A DNA stretch of 63,201 bases from Arthrobacter sp. ok362 (GTDB lineage Bacteria; Actinomycetota; Actinomycetes; Actinomycetales; Micrococcaceae). Location: assembly GCF_900102785.1 (NCBI RefSeq), contig NZ_FNGC01000003.1, positions 190,753 through 253,953 of the forward strand. Reading direction: 5' to 3'. The number at the start of each line of letters is the position of its first letter. Within the stretch, counting starts at the first letter, position 1. This document shows positions 1-9,043 of the stretch, one piece after another. Under the pieces are notes generated by a model that was not told where the DNA came from, did not search any database, and was given only the letters and a program-made list of their open reading frames with translations. The position numbers and the translations under genes were made by a program.

Positions 1-1265
1 CCGCCCTGGAAGCGCTGGTAACAGCCGCCGTTGACCAGGCCGCAGATCTCGTTGCTCGTTGGGTACCCTAGTTTCCCGTCACCGCCCCCAACTGCAGCCC
101 ATGCGGACGCGATTCCTCCCTTAACGCCGTATCCGGAAGCGAAAAGTCTCAGGCCGGCGTAGTCCCCGTTCCAAACATTCGAGTCACCTGTAAAGGGCCC
201 CGTGCTGCTGTACTGCCAGATGCTGTAGTTGCTCCAACTTGAGGGTAGGAGTCCGGCGTAGTCCGATGGGGCAGACGGGTAGGCGGCCACCCATAGCGGG
301 TAGTCCCCGAAGAGGCCCGGTGCATCTGCCGTGCACTGCTTCCACCATGATGTGTTGGTGTAAATCACGGGCAAGCGTCCCGTTAGCGACAGCATGGTGT
401 TCCCGAAGTCTCGGACCCAGGATGTTAGCTGGGCAGGAGTCATGTCATAGCAGGAGTTTCCAAAGTTGAAGCCATTGATGGTGCGGCCGGCATAGGGGTT
501 GAATTCAATATCGAGGACCGGAGGCAGTGTGTAACCGTCCGCGCTCCATCCGCCACCGTTCTTGACGAAGTAGCGTGCTTGGTCTGCCCCCGAGGACCAA
601 TTGGGAATCGCGAAGTGGTAGGCGCCGCGGACCATCCCAACGCTGCGGGAGCCTTGATACTGGGAGGCGAAGGTTTCGCTTGCGTAGTAGTTGCCTTCTG
701 TTGCCTTGACATAGGCGAACCGGGCCCCCAGGTTCCACTGCTGCTGCCAGTTGACGGAGGCCTGATGGCCGCTGACATCCAGACCCTGGATGCCGAACGT
801 CGGCCGCCATGTGCCTTCCGTTGCCAGAGCCTCGGTGGTCAGGGTCTTGCTGGTAGTGCCGGGACCTGCGGCGGCCGTCCCCGCAACGCGGGCCGATCGT
901 TGCCCCATCTCGGCGCCGCCTGGGCCGACCGCCGCGGCCATCGCGGCCCTATCGGGTGCGCCGGTGCGTGGAGACGAATTCGGCGTCGGGGCAGTGGTGG
1001 TTGGTGAGGGTGCGGGAGCCGGCAGCATCGTTGCCTGGCCGGTCGGCGTCGTTGTGGCAACGGCTGTAGCAACGGGCGTTGGGGTTGGTGTTGGCGTTGG
1101 CGTTGAAGTAGTGGCCGACGTCGGCGTCGCAACAGTTGGGATCGGTGGCTCGGCGGCCGTGGACGGCGTTGCCAGTCCGGGACCAGCCAACAGCGAAACG
1201 AGCAACAATGCGCTTCCGGCGCGCCTGCCGAAATCGTTGCGGTGGGGAAGTTGGGTCCGCTTCAT
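1..1265 (-). CDS. Secreted GH25 muramidase (lysozyme) with LGFP repeat, partial
   Basis: The gene runs off the left edge, so its C-terminus is missing. From the ATG at 1265 (GGAGC just upstream) there is a signal-peptide-like start with the hydrophobic stretch LLLVSLLAGPGLA, then about 100 residues rich in Thr, Pro and Ala (TPTPTPTP). A glycosyl hydrolase 25 domain follows: GIQGLDVSGHQ, AYVKATEGNYY, the catalytic DIEFNP (D252, E254), YTNTSWW and IWQYSS. The last readable residues (GGGDGKLGYPTSNEICG) match an LGFP repeat, a cell-wall binding unit common in Actinobacteria. Family members cut the glycan strand of peptidoglycan outside the cell. It is a host gene, divergent from galE. Confidence 0.85.
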   Translation of the reverse strand, partial: MKRTQLPHRNDFGRRAGSALLLVSLLAGPGLATPSTAAEPPIPTVATPTSATTSTPTPTPTPTPVATAVATTTPTGQATMLPAPAPSPTTTAPTPNSSPRTGAPDRAAMAAAVGPGGAEMGQRSARVAGTAAAGPGTTSKTLTTEALATEGTWRPTFGIQGLDVSGHQASVNWQQQWNLGARFAYVKATEGNYYASETFASQYQGSRSVGMVRGAYHFAIPNWSSGADQARYFVKNGGGWSADGYTLPPVLDIEFNPYAGRTINGFNFGNSCYDMTPAQLTSWVRDFGNTMLSLTGRLPVIYTNTSWWKQCTADAPGLFGDYPLWVAAYPSAPSDYAGLLPSSWSNYSIWQYSSTGPFTGDSNVWNGDYAGLRLFASGYGVKGGIASAWAAVGGGDGKLGYPTSNEICGLVNGGCYQRFQG

Positions 1266-1526
1266 TTTCTGCTCCGGAACGATGGTGCGCTGCGAGCGCG
1301 GCATATATGTCTCAGGTAAATGCGGATCCGCGAGGGAGCCGCCGAACGATGAGAATGTCTGACGTATCGCTTCCTGATGTTGCTCATGTGACGGGTGGGA
1401 TCGAGGCTACCACTCAGCAGCCTGAGATTACTAGGCTGTCCGCGAGCCATTCGGCTATCGGGATGCTGACTCGGCGGGCCCCGGTCGAGTTCGCAGCGGC
1501 CGGCCGATCCTTCTAAGCTGTCATAC

Positions 1527-2570
1527 ATGAAGGTATTGGTTACCGGCGGCGCCGGCTACATCGGATCGCACACTACGCTCTGCCTCCTTGAAGAGGGGCA
1601 CGAGGTTGTGGTGCTCGACAATCTGATGAACTCGAACCCCGAATCCCTTCGCAGGGTGGAGCAGCTCACCGGAAAGAGCGTCGATTTTCGGGAAGTCGAC
1701 CTGTTGGATGCTGCCGCCGTCGACGCCGTTTTTGCCGAGGGCGGCTTCGAGGCGGTGATCCACTTCGCCGGGCTCAAGGCCGTTGGGGAGTCTGTCGAGA
1801 AGCCACTGATGTACTACCAGAACAATGTGGTGGGCACGCTTAACCTGTTGCACAGCATGGACGCCGCCGGGGTGCGCCGCTTCGTCTTCAGCTCGTCCGC
1901 CACCGTCTACGGCGCCTCGGATGAAGTTCCCCTCATCGAGAAGGCGCCGCTGGACGCCACCAACCCCTACGGCCGCACTAAGGAACAGATCGAGGACATC
2001 CTCTCCGACCTGGGAGCCGCCGATCCCCGCTGGAGCATCGCCCTGCTGCGCTACTTCAACCCGGTGGGCGCACACGAGTCTGGCCTGATCGGCGAGGACC
2101 CCAGCGGCATCCCAAACAATCTGCTCCCGTTTGTGGCCCAGGTTGCCGTGGGGCGCCGCGAAAAAGTAATGGTGTTCGGCAACGACTACCCGACGCCGGA
2201 TGGCACCGGAGTGCGTGACTACATCCACGTGATGGACCTCGCTGCCGGCCACTTGGCCGCCCTGGGCTACCTCAGCAACAAAGCGGGGGTGTTCCGCTGG
2301 AACCTTGGCACCGGCCGCGGCTCCTCCGTACTCGAAGTCATCGAGGCGTTTGGCACGGCGGCCGGGCACCCGGTGCCGTACGAATTCGCTCCCCGGCGTC
2401 CCGGCGACGCCGCCGTCAGTTACGCTGACCCTTCGGCTGCCTTGGCCGATTTGGGCTGGTCCGCGCACCGCAACCTCGCGCAAATGTGCGAGGACCACTG
2501 GCGCTGGCAAAGCAGAAACCCGCAGGGCTACTCCGCCGTTGCCGAGGCCGCCGGAGTTAAGGCCGACTAG
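1527..2570 (+). CDS. galE: UDP-glucose 4-epimerase
   Basis: 347 residues, the usual length for GalE. It interconverts UDP-glucose and UDP-galactose in the cytoplasm, supplying galactose for surface polysaccharides and for galactose use. It shows the Rossmann NAD-binding loop GGAGYIGSH (7-15), the extended SDR catalytic set SSSATVYG (serine near 124) and Y148-x3-K152 in NPYGRTK, and the GalE signature GTGVRDYIHV. No clear Shine-Dalgarno precedes the ATG, so translation may be leaderless. It stands alone between the divergent muramidase gene and the tad operon. Confidence 0.95.
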   Translation: MKVLVTGGAGYIGSHTTLCLLEEGHEVVVLDNLMNSNPESLRRVEQLTGKSVDFREVDLLDAAAVDAVFAEGGFEAVIHFAGLKAVGESVEKPLMYYQNNVVGTLNLLHSMDAAGVRRFVFSSSATVYGASDEVPLIEKAPLDATNPYGRTKEQIEDILSDLGAADPRWSIALLRYFNPVGAHESGLIGEDPSGIPNNLLPFVAQVAVGRREKVMVFGNDYPTPDGTGVRDYIHVMDLAAGHLAALGYLSNKAGVFRWNLGTGRGSSVLEVIEAFGTAAGHPVPYEFAPRRPGDAAVSYADPSAALADLGWSAHRNLAQMCEDHWRWQSRNPQGYSAVAEAAGVKAD

Positions 2571-2620
2571 CGTCCCGGCGCGGCGGACCGACGGCACGGG
2601 GCTGTGCCGCTGCCGCGAAC

Positions 2621-2629
2621 TTATCCACA
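2621..2629 (+). other. Single consensus DnaA box between galE and tad operon
   Basis: TTATCCACA matches the classical DnaA box exactly. It lies in the 157-bp gap between galE and the tad ATPase gene. A single box may be chance or a DnaA titration or regulatory site; nothing else in the gap supports an origin. Confidence 0.3.
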
Positions 2630-2727
2630 AGCGTCGTTTGGCGCCCTTGTCGGAACGCCCGGGCTCCTCTAGCTTTAACCCAGTTGCACTGCCCCAGGGG
2701 GAGGGGTAGCGGTCATGTGGGGGCACC

Positions 2728-3951
2728 GTGGAAGCTGTGCGCATCGTCGAAGACGAAGTCCGTGAGTTGATCCGTCGCCGCGGACTGGATCCACTGCGGC
2801 AGAGCGGAGAAGTCCGCCACCTCGTAGAGGAAGCGATCAGCGACTACGACGAGCGGGCGCTGCTCGCGCCACTGCCTCCCTTGGGTCCGTTGGAGCAGGC
2901 ACGGAGATTCGTGTTCGACGCTGTGGCGGGGTTTGGCGCGCTTCAGCCGCTCCTGGATGATCCGGGCATCGAAGAAATCTGGCTCAACGCGCCGAATGAG
3001 ATCTACGTGGCGCGCAACGGCGAATCGGAACTGACCTCCGTGTCGCTGTCGGATCGGCAGGTCCGGGACCTCGTGGAACGGATGCTCAAGAGTTCCGGCC
3101 GGCGGCTGGACATGTCCTCCCCGTTCGTGGATGCGGCGCTCCCGGACGGCTCCCGCCTCCACGTGGTGATCCCGGATGTCACCCGGCGTCACTGGGCCAT
3201 CAACATCCGCAAGTTCGTGGTGAAGGCCAGCCGGCTGGAACACCTGGTGGAGCTGGGAACGCTGACCCCGCAGGCGGCCAGGTTCCTCGGTGCGGCCGTC
3301 GCGAGCGGTCTCAACATTCTGGTTTCGGGCGCCACCCAGGCCGGCAAAACCACCATGCTCAACTGCCTCGCCGCGAGCATCGGCACCCGGGAGCGGGTCA
3401 TCACGGTGGAGGAAATCTTCGAGCTGCAGTTGCCGCTCCGCGACGTCGTGGGTCTACAGTGCCGGCAGCCGAACCTGGAGGGGCAGGGGCAGATTCCGCT
3501 GCGCCGCCTGGTCAAGGAGGCCTTGCGGATGCGGCCCGACCGGCTGGTGGTCGGGGAGGTTCGGGAGGCCGAGAGCCTGGACATGCTCATTGCTTTGAAT
3601 TCCGGGCTTCCCGGGATGTGCACCGTGCATGCTAACTCCGCCCACGACGCGGTGACAAAAATCTGTACGCTGCCATTGCTCGCCGGGGACAACATCTCCA
3701 GCGCGTTCGTAGTTCCCACCGTCGCTTCCTGCATCGATCTGGTGGTCCATTGCAGCAGGCACACCAACGGGCGCCGGCAGGTCACCGAGATCCTGTCACT
3801 GGGGCGCCGGGTGGAAAACGGGATCATCGAGTCTTCCATGGTGTTCACGGTGTCGGGCGGGCAGCTTCTGCCCAAGGCCAACTCCATGCCCGCCGCGGAA
3901 AAGTTTGCCCGCTCCGGGTACGACGTCGCGGCGCTGCTGGAGCAGCGCTGA
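2728..3951 (+). CDS. Tad/Flp pilus secretion ATPase (TadA/CpaF family)
   Basis: 407 residues, starting at GTG 2728. It belongs to the VirB11/CpaF secretion ATPases that energise assembly of Flp (type IVc) pili on the inner membrane face. The N-terminal domain carries the family pattern IEEIWLNAPNEIYVARNG (81-98). Walker A is GATQAGKTT (201-209), the acidic VITVEE follows at 224-229, and RLVVGEVREAE is the Walker B region. The stop codon overlaps the next ATG by one base (TGATG at 3949-3953), so it is translationally coupled to the first membrane platform gene. Confidence 0.92.
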   Translation: MEAVRIVEDEVRELIRRRGLDPLRQSGEVRHLVEEAISDYDERALLAPLPPLGPLEQARRFVFDAVAGFGALQPLLDDPGIEEIWLNAPNEIYVARNGESELTSVSLSDRQVRDLVERMLKSSGRRLDMSSPFVDAALPDGSRLHVVIPDVTRRHWAINIRKFVVKASRLEHLVELGTLTPQAARFLGAAVASGLNILVSGATQAGKTTMLNCLAASIGTRERVITVEEIFELQLPLRDVVGLQCRQPNLEGQGQIPLRRLVKEALRMRPDRLVVGEVREAESLDMLIALNSGLPGMCTVHANSAHDAVTKICTLPLLAGDNISSAFVVPTVASCIDLVVHCSRHTNGRRQVTEILSLGRRVENGIIESSMVFTVSGGQLLPKANSMPAAEKFARSGYDVAALLEQR

Positions 3952-4805
3952 TGGCGCCGCTCTTGGGGATGCTGGGCGGGGCCGGCCTTCTGCTGATCTG
4001 GTGGTCCGCTTGGGAGAAGCCAGAGGGCGCGCGGCGCAAGTCCCGGACCAGCCGGCTTGAGGACCTCCTGCGGTCGGCGGGCATCGAAAAAGTCAGCGGG
4101 GCGGGGCTGCTCGCCTCATGCCTTGGGGTCGGGGCATTCACAACTCTTGCGTTCTTCGCAGTTACCGGCTCGTGGCCGATCTCGGGATGCTTTGGCCTGT
4201 TTGGCGGCTGGTTGCCGATGGCGATGGTCCGGTGGCGTGCGAGAAAGCGCACGGCCGTCCTCCGCCAGCTCTGGCCCGACGTCGTTGATCATCTGCGCTC
4301 AGCCATCAGGGCCGGGCTGTCACTACCCGAGGCTCTTATCCAGCTTGGCGACAAGGGCCCCGTGGAGCTTCGCCACGTTTTTGTGGACTTCGGCTCCGAC
4401 TACCGGTCGGGAGGCCAATTCGATCCCTCGCTCACCCGGCTTAAGGAACGTCTGGCCGATCCCGTGGCGGATCGGATCGTGGAGGCCCTCCGGCTCACCC
4501 GCGAGGTGGGCGGCTCGGACCTCGGGCGGCTGTTGGGCACCCTCGCGGAGTTCCTGCGGGAGAGTGCCCGGACCCGGAGTGAACTGGAGGCAAGGCAATC
4601 CTGGACCATCAACGCCGCCCGCTTGGCCGTCGCTGCGCCCTGGATTGTCCTGGTGTTGCTGGCCAGCCGTCCTGAGGCAGTGATGGCGTACAACACCCCG
4701 GTCGGTGCTGCGGTACTTCTGGGCGGCCTCGCCGTCTCCCTGGTGTCCTACGCCATCATGCTCCGAATCGGTGCGCTGCCGGAAGAGCAGCGGGTCCTCC
4801 GATGA
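3951..4805 (+). CDS. Tad pilus inner-membrane platform protein, TadB-like
   Basis: 284 residues from the ATG at 3951, chosen because it overlaps the ATPase stop codon. It is a T2SSF/GspF-domain membrane protein that would form the platform under the pilus. Hydrophobic segments occur near the N-terminus (MLGGAGLLLIWW, then GAFTTLAFFAVTG) and at the C-terminus (WIVLVLLA, GAAVLLGGLAVSLVSYAIML). A central soluble helical domain contains LRSAIRAGLSLPEALIQLG, typical of the fold. It ends in an ATGA overlap with the next gene. Confidence 0.85.
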   Translation: MAPLLGMLGGAGLLLIWWSAWEKPEGARRKSRTSRLEDLLRSAGIEKVSGAGLLASCLGVGAFTTLAFFAVTGSWPISGCFGLFGGWLPMAMVRWRARKRTAVLRQLWPDVVDHLRSAIRAGLSLPEALIQLGDKGPVELRHVFVDFGSDYRSGGQFDPSLTRLKERLADPVADRIVEALRLTREVGGSDLGRLLGTLAEFLRESARTRSELEARQSWTINAARLAVAAPWIVLVLLASRPEAVMAYNTPVGAAVLLGGLAVSLVSYAIMLRIGALPEEQRVLR

Positions 4806-5743
4806 CGGGGCTGATGGCGGGCGCCACGCTGTGCGGGACCGTGCTCGGTGCCGGTCTCTGGCTGTTCCTAGTCCGGCTTCCCTTCATGCGCCCAACGACG
4901 TTCGTCGAACGTATCGGCCCGCAATTGAGAACCCACAACGTGGAATCCCGGCTCCTGCGCACGGCCCCGAGGAACCTCACGCCCTTTGGGCCGCTGGAAC
5001 GAATCCTCCGCCCTGCGATCCAGGACGGTGTCAGGTCCCTGGGCCGGGTCAACCTTGGCGCCACGGCGTTGAACCGCAGGCTGGCGCGCGCCGGCACCGC
5101 CAAGACAGCAGTGGACTTCCGGGCCGAGCAGCTCCTCTGGGCGGCCGGCGGCTTTGTCCTCGCCGTCGGCGTTGTGGCGCTCGCCGGTTCGATCGGCCGC
5201 TTCAGCCCGTTCATCGCGGCCGGGGCCGTCGTGGGAAGCGCCGTTGGCGGGTTCCTGCTCCGGGACTACCTGTTGGGCGCGCACATCAAGAAACGGGAGA
5301 CGCGGATGATGGCGGAGTTTCCCAGCATCGCCGAACTCATGGCCCTGGCTGTCAGCGCCGGAGAAAGCGCTACCGGTGCGCTGGACAGGGTCTGTCGCAG
5401 CGCCCAGGGTGAGCTCTCGCAGGAATTTGCTCGTGTCCTCGCCGAAACCCGGTCCGGCAAGCCCCTCGTGGAAGCCCTCCACGAGTTTTCGGCCAGGACC
5501 GATCAGGGGCCGCTGGTCCGTTTCGTTGACGGACTGATCGTGGCAGTCGAGCGCGGAACGCCCCTCGCCGACGTCCTCCGGGCCCAGGCACAGGATGTCC
5601 GGGACACGGCCAAGAGGGAGCTCATGGAGTCCGCCGGCAAGAAAGAAATCGGCATGATGGTGCCGCTCGTCTTCGGGATCCTTCCGCTTACGGTCATCTT
5701 CGCCGTCTTCCCCGGCCTGGCCGCAATCAGTCTCGGGCTCTAG
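4802..5743 (+). CDS. Tad pilus inner-membrane platform protein, TadC-like
   Basis: 313 residues, starting in the ATGA overlap with the upstream gene. This is the second T2SSF-domain platform protein of the Tad machine. Transmembrane segments flank a helical domain with AEFPSIAELMALAVSAGESATGALDR, a typical TadC region. The C-terminal hydrophobic segment is MMVPLVFGILPLTVIFAVFPGL. TadB and TadC usually act as a pair in the inner membrane next to the CpaF ATPase, as the order here implies. Confidence 0.85.
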   Translation: MTGLMAGATLCGTVLGAGLWLFLVRLPFMRPTTFVERIGPQLRTHNVESRLLRTAPRNLTPFGPLERILRPAIQDGVRSLGRVNLGATALNRRLARAGTAKTAVDFRAEQLLWAAGGFVLAVGVVALAGSIGRFSPFIAAGAVVGSAVGGFLLRDYLLGAHIKKRETRMMAEFPSIAELMALAVSAGESATGALDRVCRSAQGELSQEFARVLAETRSGKPLVEALHEFSARTDQGPLVRFVDGLIVAVERGTPLADVLRAQAQDVRDTAKRELMESAGKKEIGMMVPLVFGILPLTVIFAVFPGLAAISLGL

Positions 5744-5786
5744 GAAACAAAAACCATGGAACCAAATAACCAGGAAAGAGGACACG

Positions 5787-6038
5787 GTGAAGAACTTCGG
5801 AACTCGGGTGGCGTTGGTGACCTGCGCGCTCAGCATGTTGACCTGGTGGTCATATGCGTCGCGACCGCGGTTGGCGGACCACCCAGAAGGGGAAGCCGAC
5901 CCTAACCAGCGCGGGGACGTCCCGGGCTGGGTGATGATTACCCTTATGTCGGCAGTCCTCGTGGCCGCCCTGCTGGCCCTCGCCGGTCCTGCGCTTGAGG
6001 GACTCTTCAACCAGGCCATGGACAAGGTCGGACAGTAG
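5787..6038 (+). CDS. Small Flp-pilin-like membrane peptide of the tad operon
   Basis: 83 residues, preceded by AAAGAGG. A short N-terminal part with hydrophobic residues is followed by a charged linker (HPEGEADPNQRGD) and one strong hydrophobic helix (WVMITLMSAVLVAALLALAGPALEGLF). The position between the platform genes and the TadE-like genes suggests the Flp prepilin or a related peptide, but the canonical Flp prepilin cleavage motif is not obvious. Call by context. Confidence 0.6.
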   Translation: MKNFGTRVALVTCALSMLTWWSYASRPRLADHPEGEADPNQRGDVPGWVMITLMSAVLVAALLALAGPALEGLFNQAMDKVGQ

Positions 6039-6041
6039 CCG

Positions 6042-6467
6042 GTGGCAGCCCAGGGCAAGGGGGACGGGCGCCACAACAAGAACCTGCAGCACAGCCAAGA
6101 CGTTGAGGGCGGCGCCGCCGTGGTGGACTTCGTGCTGATCGGTGCGTTGCTCACCTTGCTCTTCCTCGCGATCGTCCAGCTCACCCTGGTCCTTCACGTC
6201 CGGAACACGCTGATCGACGCCGCCGCCTCGGGCGCCCGATACGGCACGTTGGCCGACCGCAACGACGGGGATGCCAGGGACCGGACGGTCCAGCTGATCA
6301 CGGCGGCGCTCAACTCCGAGTTCGCGGGGGACGTGGCCACCAGCGAATCGACGTACCAGGGCATCCGCACGCTGGAGGTGACAGTCCGCGCACCCTTGCC
6401 CGTCATCGGCTTCATCGGTCCCCGGGCGCTCTTGGAGGTGAAGGGCCATGCAGCCATCCAGCCCTGA
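6042..6467 (+). CDS. TadE-like pseudopilin
   Basis: 141 residues from GTG 6042, four bases after the preceding stop. After a short basic/polar start the TadE-type segment appears: GAAVVDFVLIGALLTLLFLAIVQLTLVLHVRNTLIDAAASGARYG, a single transmembrane helix with the conserved acidic residue of the E/D-F motif and the RN..DAA-ARYG continuation. Such minor pilins are thought to prime or cap Flp pilus assembly. It overlaps the next gene by 20 bp. Confidence 0.78.
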   Translation: MAAQGKGDGRHNKNLQHSQDVEGGAAVVDFVLIGALLTLLFLAIVQLTLVLHVRNTLIDAAASGARYGTLADRNDGDARDRTVQLITAALNSEFAGDVATSESTYQGIRTLEVTVRAPLPVIGFIGPRALLEVKGHAAIQP

Positions 6468-7014
6468 ACGGTCACGGTCACGGTCACGGTTCCGTTCCGC
6501 CCCCGTTGCCAAAGGCGCAGGCGGTCTCTCCCGGAACCCCATTCCCTCCCGGAAGGCGGGTGTCTGCCCGGAACACGGTAGCTCCTCGGACCGCAGCGCT
6601 TCGCGGGAGCAGGGGAGTGCCGTGGTCGAGTTCGTCTTCCTGTCCGTGCTGCTGATGGTGCCGCTGGTGTACTTCATCATCACCGTGGGCCAGATCCAGG
6701 GTGGCTCGTTCGCGGTGGTCGGCGCCGCTGACCAGGCCGCCAAGGTCTACGTTGCCCAACCGGACGCGGCCAGCGGCCGGGCCGCGGCCGAGCAAGCCGT
6801 GTTGCTGGCGCTCGCCGACTACGGCCAGCCGGCGGAAAACGCCAGCGTCGACACCCGCTGCGAGCCGGCCGACTGCCTGGCCCCCGGCACGGCGGTGACA
6901 GTCACCGTCCACCTCACCGTGCCCTTGCCGTTTGTGCCCTTCAGCGATGCGCTTCATCTGAACGCGAGCCAGCTCAGCGCATCGGCAACCCAGCTGGTAG
7001 GCAGGTTCCGGTGA
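6448..7014 (+). CDS. TadE-family pseudopilin
   Basis: 188 residues if the ATG at 6448 is used. The first 55 residues are basic and low complexity (SRSRSRFRS); a GTG later would remove them, so the start is uncertain. Core: EQGSAVVEFVFLSVLLMVPLVYFIITVGQIQGGSFAVVGAADQAA, the TadE signature with glutamate next to the transmembrane helix. Two cysteines (TRCEPADCL) may form a disulfide outside the membrane. It ends in a GTGA overlap with the next gene. Confidence 0.72.
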   Translation: MQPSSPERSRSRSRFRSAPVAKGAGGLSRNPIPSRKAGVCPEHGSSSDRSASREQGSAVVEFVFLSVLLMVPLVYFIITVGQIQGGSFAVVGAADQAAKVYVAQPDAASGRAAAEQAVLLALADYGQPAENASVDTRCEPADCLAPGTAVTVTVHLTVPLPFVPFSDALHLNASQLSASATQLVGRFR

Positions 7015-7592
7015 CAATCCTTGCCGGCGCAGCCCGCAACCCAAGACCCCGGCGCCCCGGACACCAGCCCGCATCCCGCAACCCAAGATCCCGGCGCCCC
7101 GGGCACCAGCCCGCATCCCGCCACCCAAGACCCCGGCGCCCCGGACACCAGCCCCCAGCCCGCCCGCAAGAGGGCCAGGTGCTGGTGCTGAGCATCGGCT
7201 TCATAGTGGTTGCCCTGCTGGTCGCGACCGTGGTGGTGGCCGTCTCCAGCGTCTACCTCGAGCACAAGAAACTGCTCTCCCTCGCGGACGGGGCCTCGGT
7301 GGCCGCCGCGGACAGTTTCACCCTCGGCCAGCTTGGCAACGCCGGCGGCACACCGACGGCCGTCCTCAGCGGGGCCGGGGTGCGCAGCGCCGCCGTCGAT
7401 TATCTGGGCCGCAACGGCGCGTTCGACCACTTCAGCGGCCTGACCGTGGCGCCGTCTACTGGCAGCCCCGACGGTGCCACCGCCGTCGTGGTGCTGAGCG
7501 CTGCCGTCCACCCGCCGGTGGTGAACTTCCTGGTGCCGGACGGCATCCGGATCGAGGCGACGTCGACGGCGCGGTCCCGCCTCAGCCGCTGA
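7011..7592 (+). CDS. TadG-like pseudopilin with repetitive N-terminus
   Basis: 193 residues from GTG 7011, overlapping the previous stop. Residues 10-51 are three copies of a 14-residue unit (NPRPRRPGHQPASR), encoded by a 42-bp DNA repeat, and lie before the membrane helix. From residue 56 the Rv3654c/TadG-like pattern begins: EGQVLVLSIGFIVVALLVATVVVAVSSVYLEHKKLLSLADGASVAAAD. If translated, the repeat would form a basic cytoplasmic tail. A downstream start that excludes it cannot be ruled out. Last gene of the tad operon. Confidence 0.7.
   Translation: MTILAGAARNPRPRRPGHQPASRNPRSRRPGHQPASRHPRPRRPGHQPPARPQEGQVLVLSIGFIVVALLVATVVVAVSSVYLEHKKLLSLADGASVAAADSFTLGQLGNAGGTPTAVLSGAGVRSAAVDYLGRNGAFDHFSGLTVAPSTGSPDGATAVVVLSAAVHPPVVNFLVPDGIRIEATSTARSRLSR
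7038..7163 (+). repeat. 42-bp tandem repeat, three copies
   Basis: Three consecutive 42-bp units, nearly identical, each coding NPRPRRPGHQPASR or a close variant, inside the 5' end of the last tad gene. The length is a multiple of three, so copy-number change would keep the frame. Confidence 0.9.
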
Positions 7593-7610
7593 ACTGCCTT
7601 TAGGACCCCT

Positions 7611-7671
7611 GTTGCCCTATCATTTTGGGCTGCCAACAAGGCCTTTTGGCAACCCAAAGTGATAGGGCAAC
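7611..7671. repeat. Long inverted repeat between tad operon and prfB
   Basis: Arms at 7611-7634 and 7648-7671 (24 bp, two mismatches that still allow G-U pairing in RNA) around a 13-nt loop. The arm begins GTTGCCCTATCA. A third partial copy, ATAGGGCAAC, follows at about 7676. No T-tract follows, so it may be a REP-like element or a factor-dependent terminator rather than a classical one. Confidence 0.75.
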
Positions 7672-7733
7672 CGGCTATAGGGCAACGCCAGCGGGTCAGG
7701 GCGCTAGGACGCATAGCGTAGGCTTAAAAAACC

Positions 7734-8849
7734 ATGGCAAACATTGATTTTCCCGCTGAAATCCGCGCGCTGCGGGCCACCTATGCGTCCATCGAGAACG
7801 TCTCGAACGTCGAGGCGCTCAAGGAAGACATCGCCGAGCTCAGCGAGCGGGCCGGTGAACCCAACCTGTGGGACGACCCCGCCGCTGCACAGGTCATCAC
7901 CTCGAAGCTCTCGCACAAGCAGACCGAGCTTGAGCGCCTCAACAAGCTCGCGGCCCGGATCGACGACCTCGAGGTTCTCGTGGAGCTCGGCCAGGACGAG
8001 GACGACGCCGACTCCATGGCCGACGCCGCCGCGGAGCTCGAATCGGTCCGCAAGGCGCTCGCCGACCTCGAAGTGGTCACGCTACTCTCCGGCGAGTTCG
8101 ACGAGCGCGAAGCCGTAGTGACCATCCGGGCCGGCGCCGGCGGGGTGGACGCGGCGGACTTCGCCGAAATGCTGCTGCGGATGTACCTGCGCTGGGCCGA
8201 ACGCCACGGCTACCCGACCACCATCATGGATACCTCCTACGCCGAGGAAGCCGGGCTGAAGTCCGCGACCTTCGAGGTCAAGGCGCCGTACGCCTTCGGC
8301 ACGCTCAGCGTCGAGGCCGGCACCCACCGCCTGGTCCGGATCAGCCCGTTCGACAACCAGGGCCGGCGCCAGACCTCGTTCGCGGCCGTGGAAGTCATCC
8401 CGCTGATCGAGCAGACGGACTCCATCGACATCCCGGACAACGAGATCCGCGTGGACGTGTTCCGGTCCTCCGGCCCCGGCGGACAGTCCGTCAACACCAC
8501 GGACTCCGCGGTGCGCCTGACCCACATCCCCACCGGCACCGTGGTGTCCATGCAGAACGAGAAATCGCAGCTGCAGAACCGCGCCGCCGCCCTGCGCGTG
8601 CTGCAGTCCCGCCTCCTGCTGCTGAAGAAGGAACAGGAGGACGCCGAGAAGAAGGCGTTCGCCGGCGACGTCAAAGCCTCGTGGGGCGACCAGATGCGCT
8701 CCTACGTCCTTAACCCGTACCAGATGGTCAAGGACCTCCGCACCGAGCATGAGGTCGGCAACACCTCGGCCGTATTCGACGGCGAGATCGACGACTTCAT
8801 CGACGCCGGCATCCGCTGGCGGACGGACAACCGCAACGCCGAGAAATAG
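7734..8849 (+). CDS. prfB: Peptide chain release factor 2
   Basis: 371 residues. It recognises UAA and UGA stop codons and triggers peptide release on the ribosome. The stop-codon recognition tripeptide of RF2, SPF, is at 204-206 and the catalytic GGQ at 249-251 in [10 protein letters not shown]. The helical N-terminal domain is intact. The frame is uninterrupted, so the autoregulatory in-frame UGA frameshift known from many other bacteria is absent. Confidence 0.95.
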   Translation: MANIDFPAEIRALRATYASIENVSNVEALKEDIAELSERAGEPNLWDDPAAAQVITSKLSHKQTELERLNKLAARIDDLEVLVELGQDEDDADSMADAAAELESVRKALADLEVVTLLSGEFDEREAVVTIRAGAGGVDAADFAEMLLRMYLRWAERHGYPTTIMDTSYAEEAGLKSATFEVKAPYAFGTLSVEAGTHRLVRISPFDNQGRRQTSFAAVEVIPLIEQTDSIDIPDNEIRVDVFRSSGPGGQSVNTTDSAVRLTHIPTGTVVSMQNEKSQLQNRAAALRVLQSRLLLLKKEQEDAEKKAFAGDVKASWGDQMRSYVLNPYQMVKDLRTEHEVGNTSAVFDGEIDDFIDAGIRWRTDNRNAEK

Positions 8850-9043
8850 GCTTGCCGCTTCGACTGAGTGCCCCGGCTGGGAGGTCCCTGACAATCGCGC
8901 GACACACCCCGTCGTTCCGGCGGTTCCGCCGTTACCCGTGCGTATAGTCGAGGGGCCGGAGCTCTACTTCCCCCAAACGAAAGCCCTTGCCCCGGCGGCA
9001 GAACCGGGCCCCCGCGGCCCCACCCTGCAGGGTACTTAGGGCC

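Noticed and set aside
1521..2744. 407-codon frame opposite galE
   Set aside because: Shadow of galE; no domain and complete overlap with a certain gene.
4868..6184. 438-codon frame opposite tad platform genes
   Set aside because: Antisense shadow in GC-rich coding DNA.
7734..7850. Autoregulatory +1 frameshift in prfB
   Set aside because: The frame is continuous from the ATG; no in-frame UGA early in the gene.
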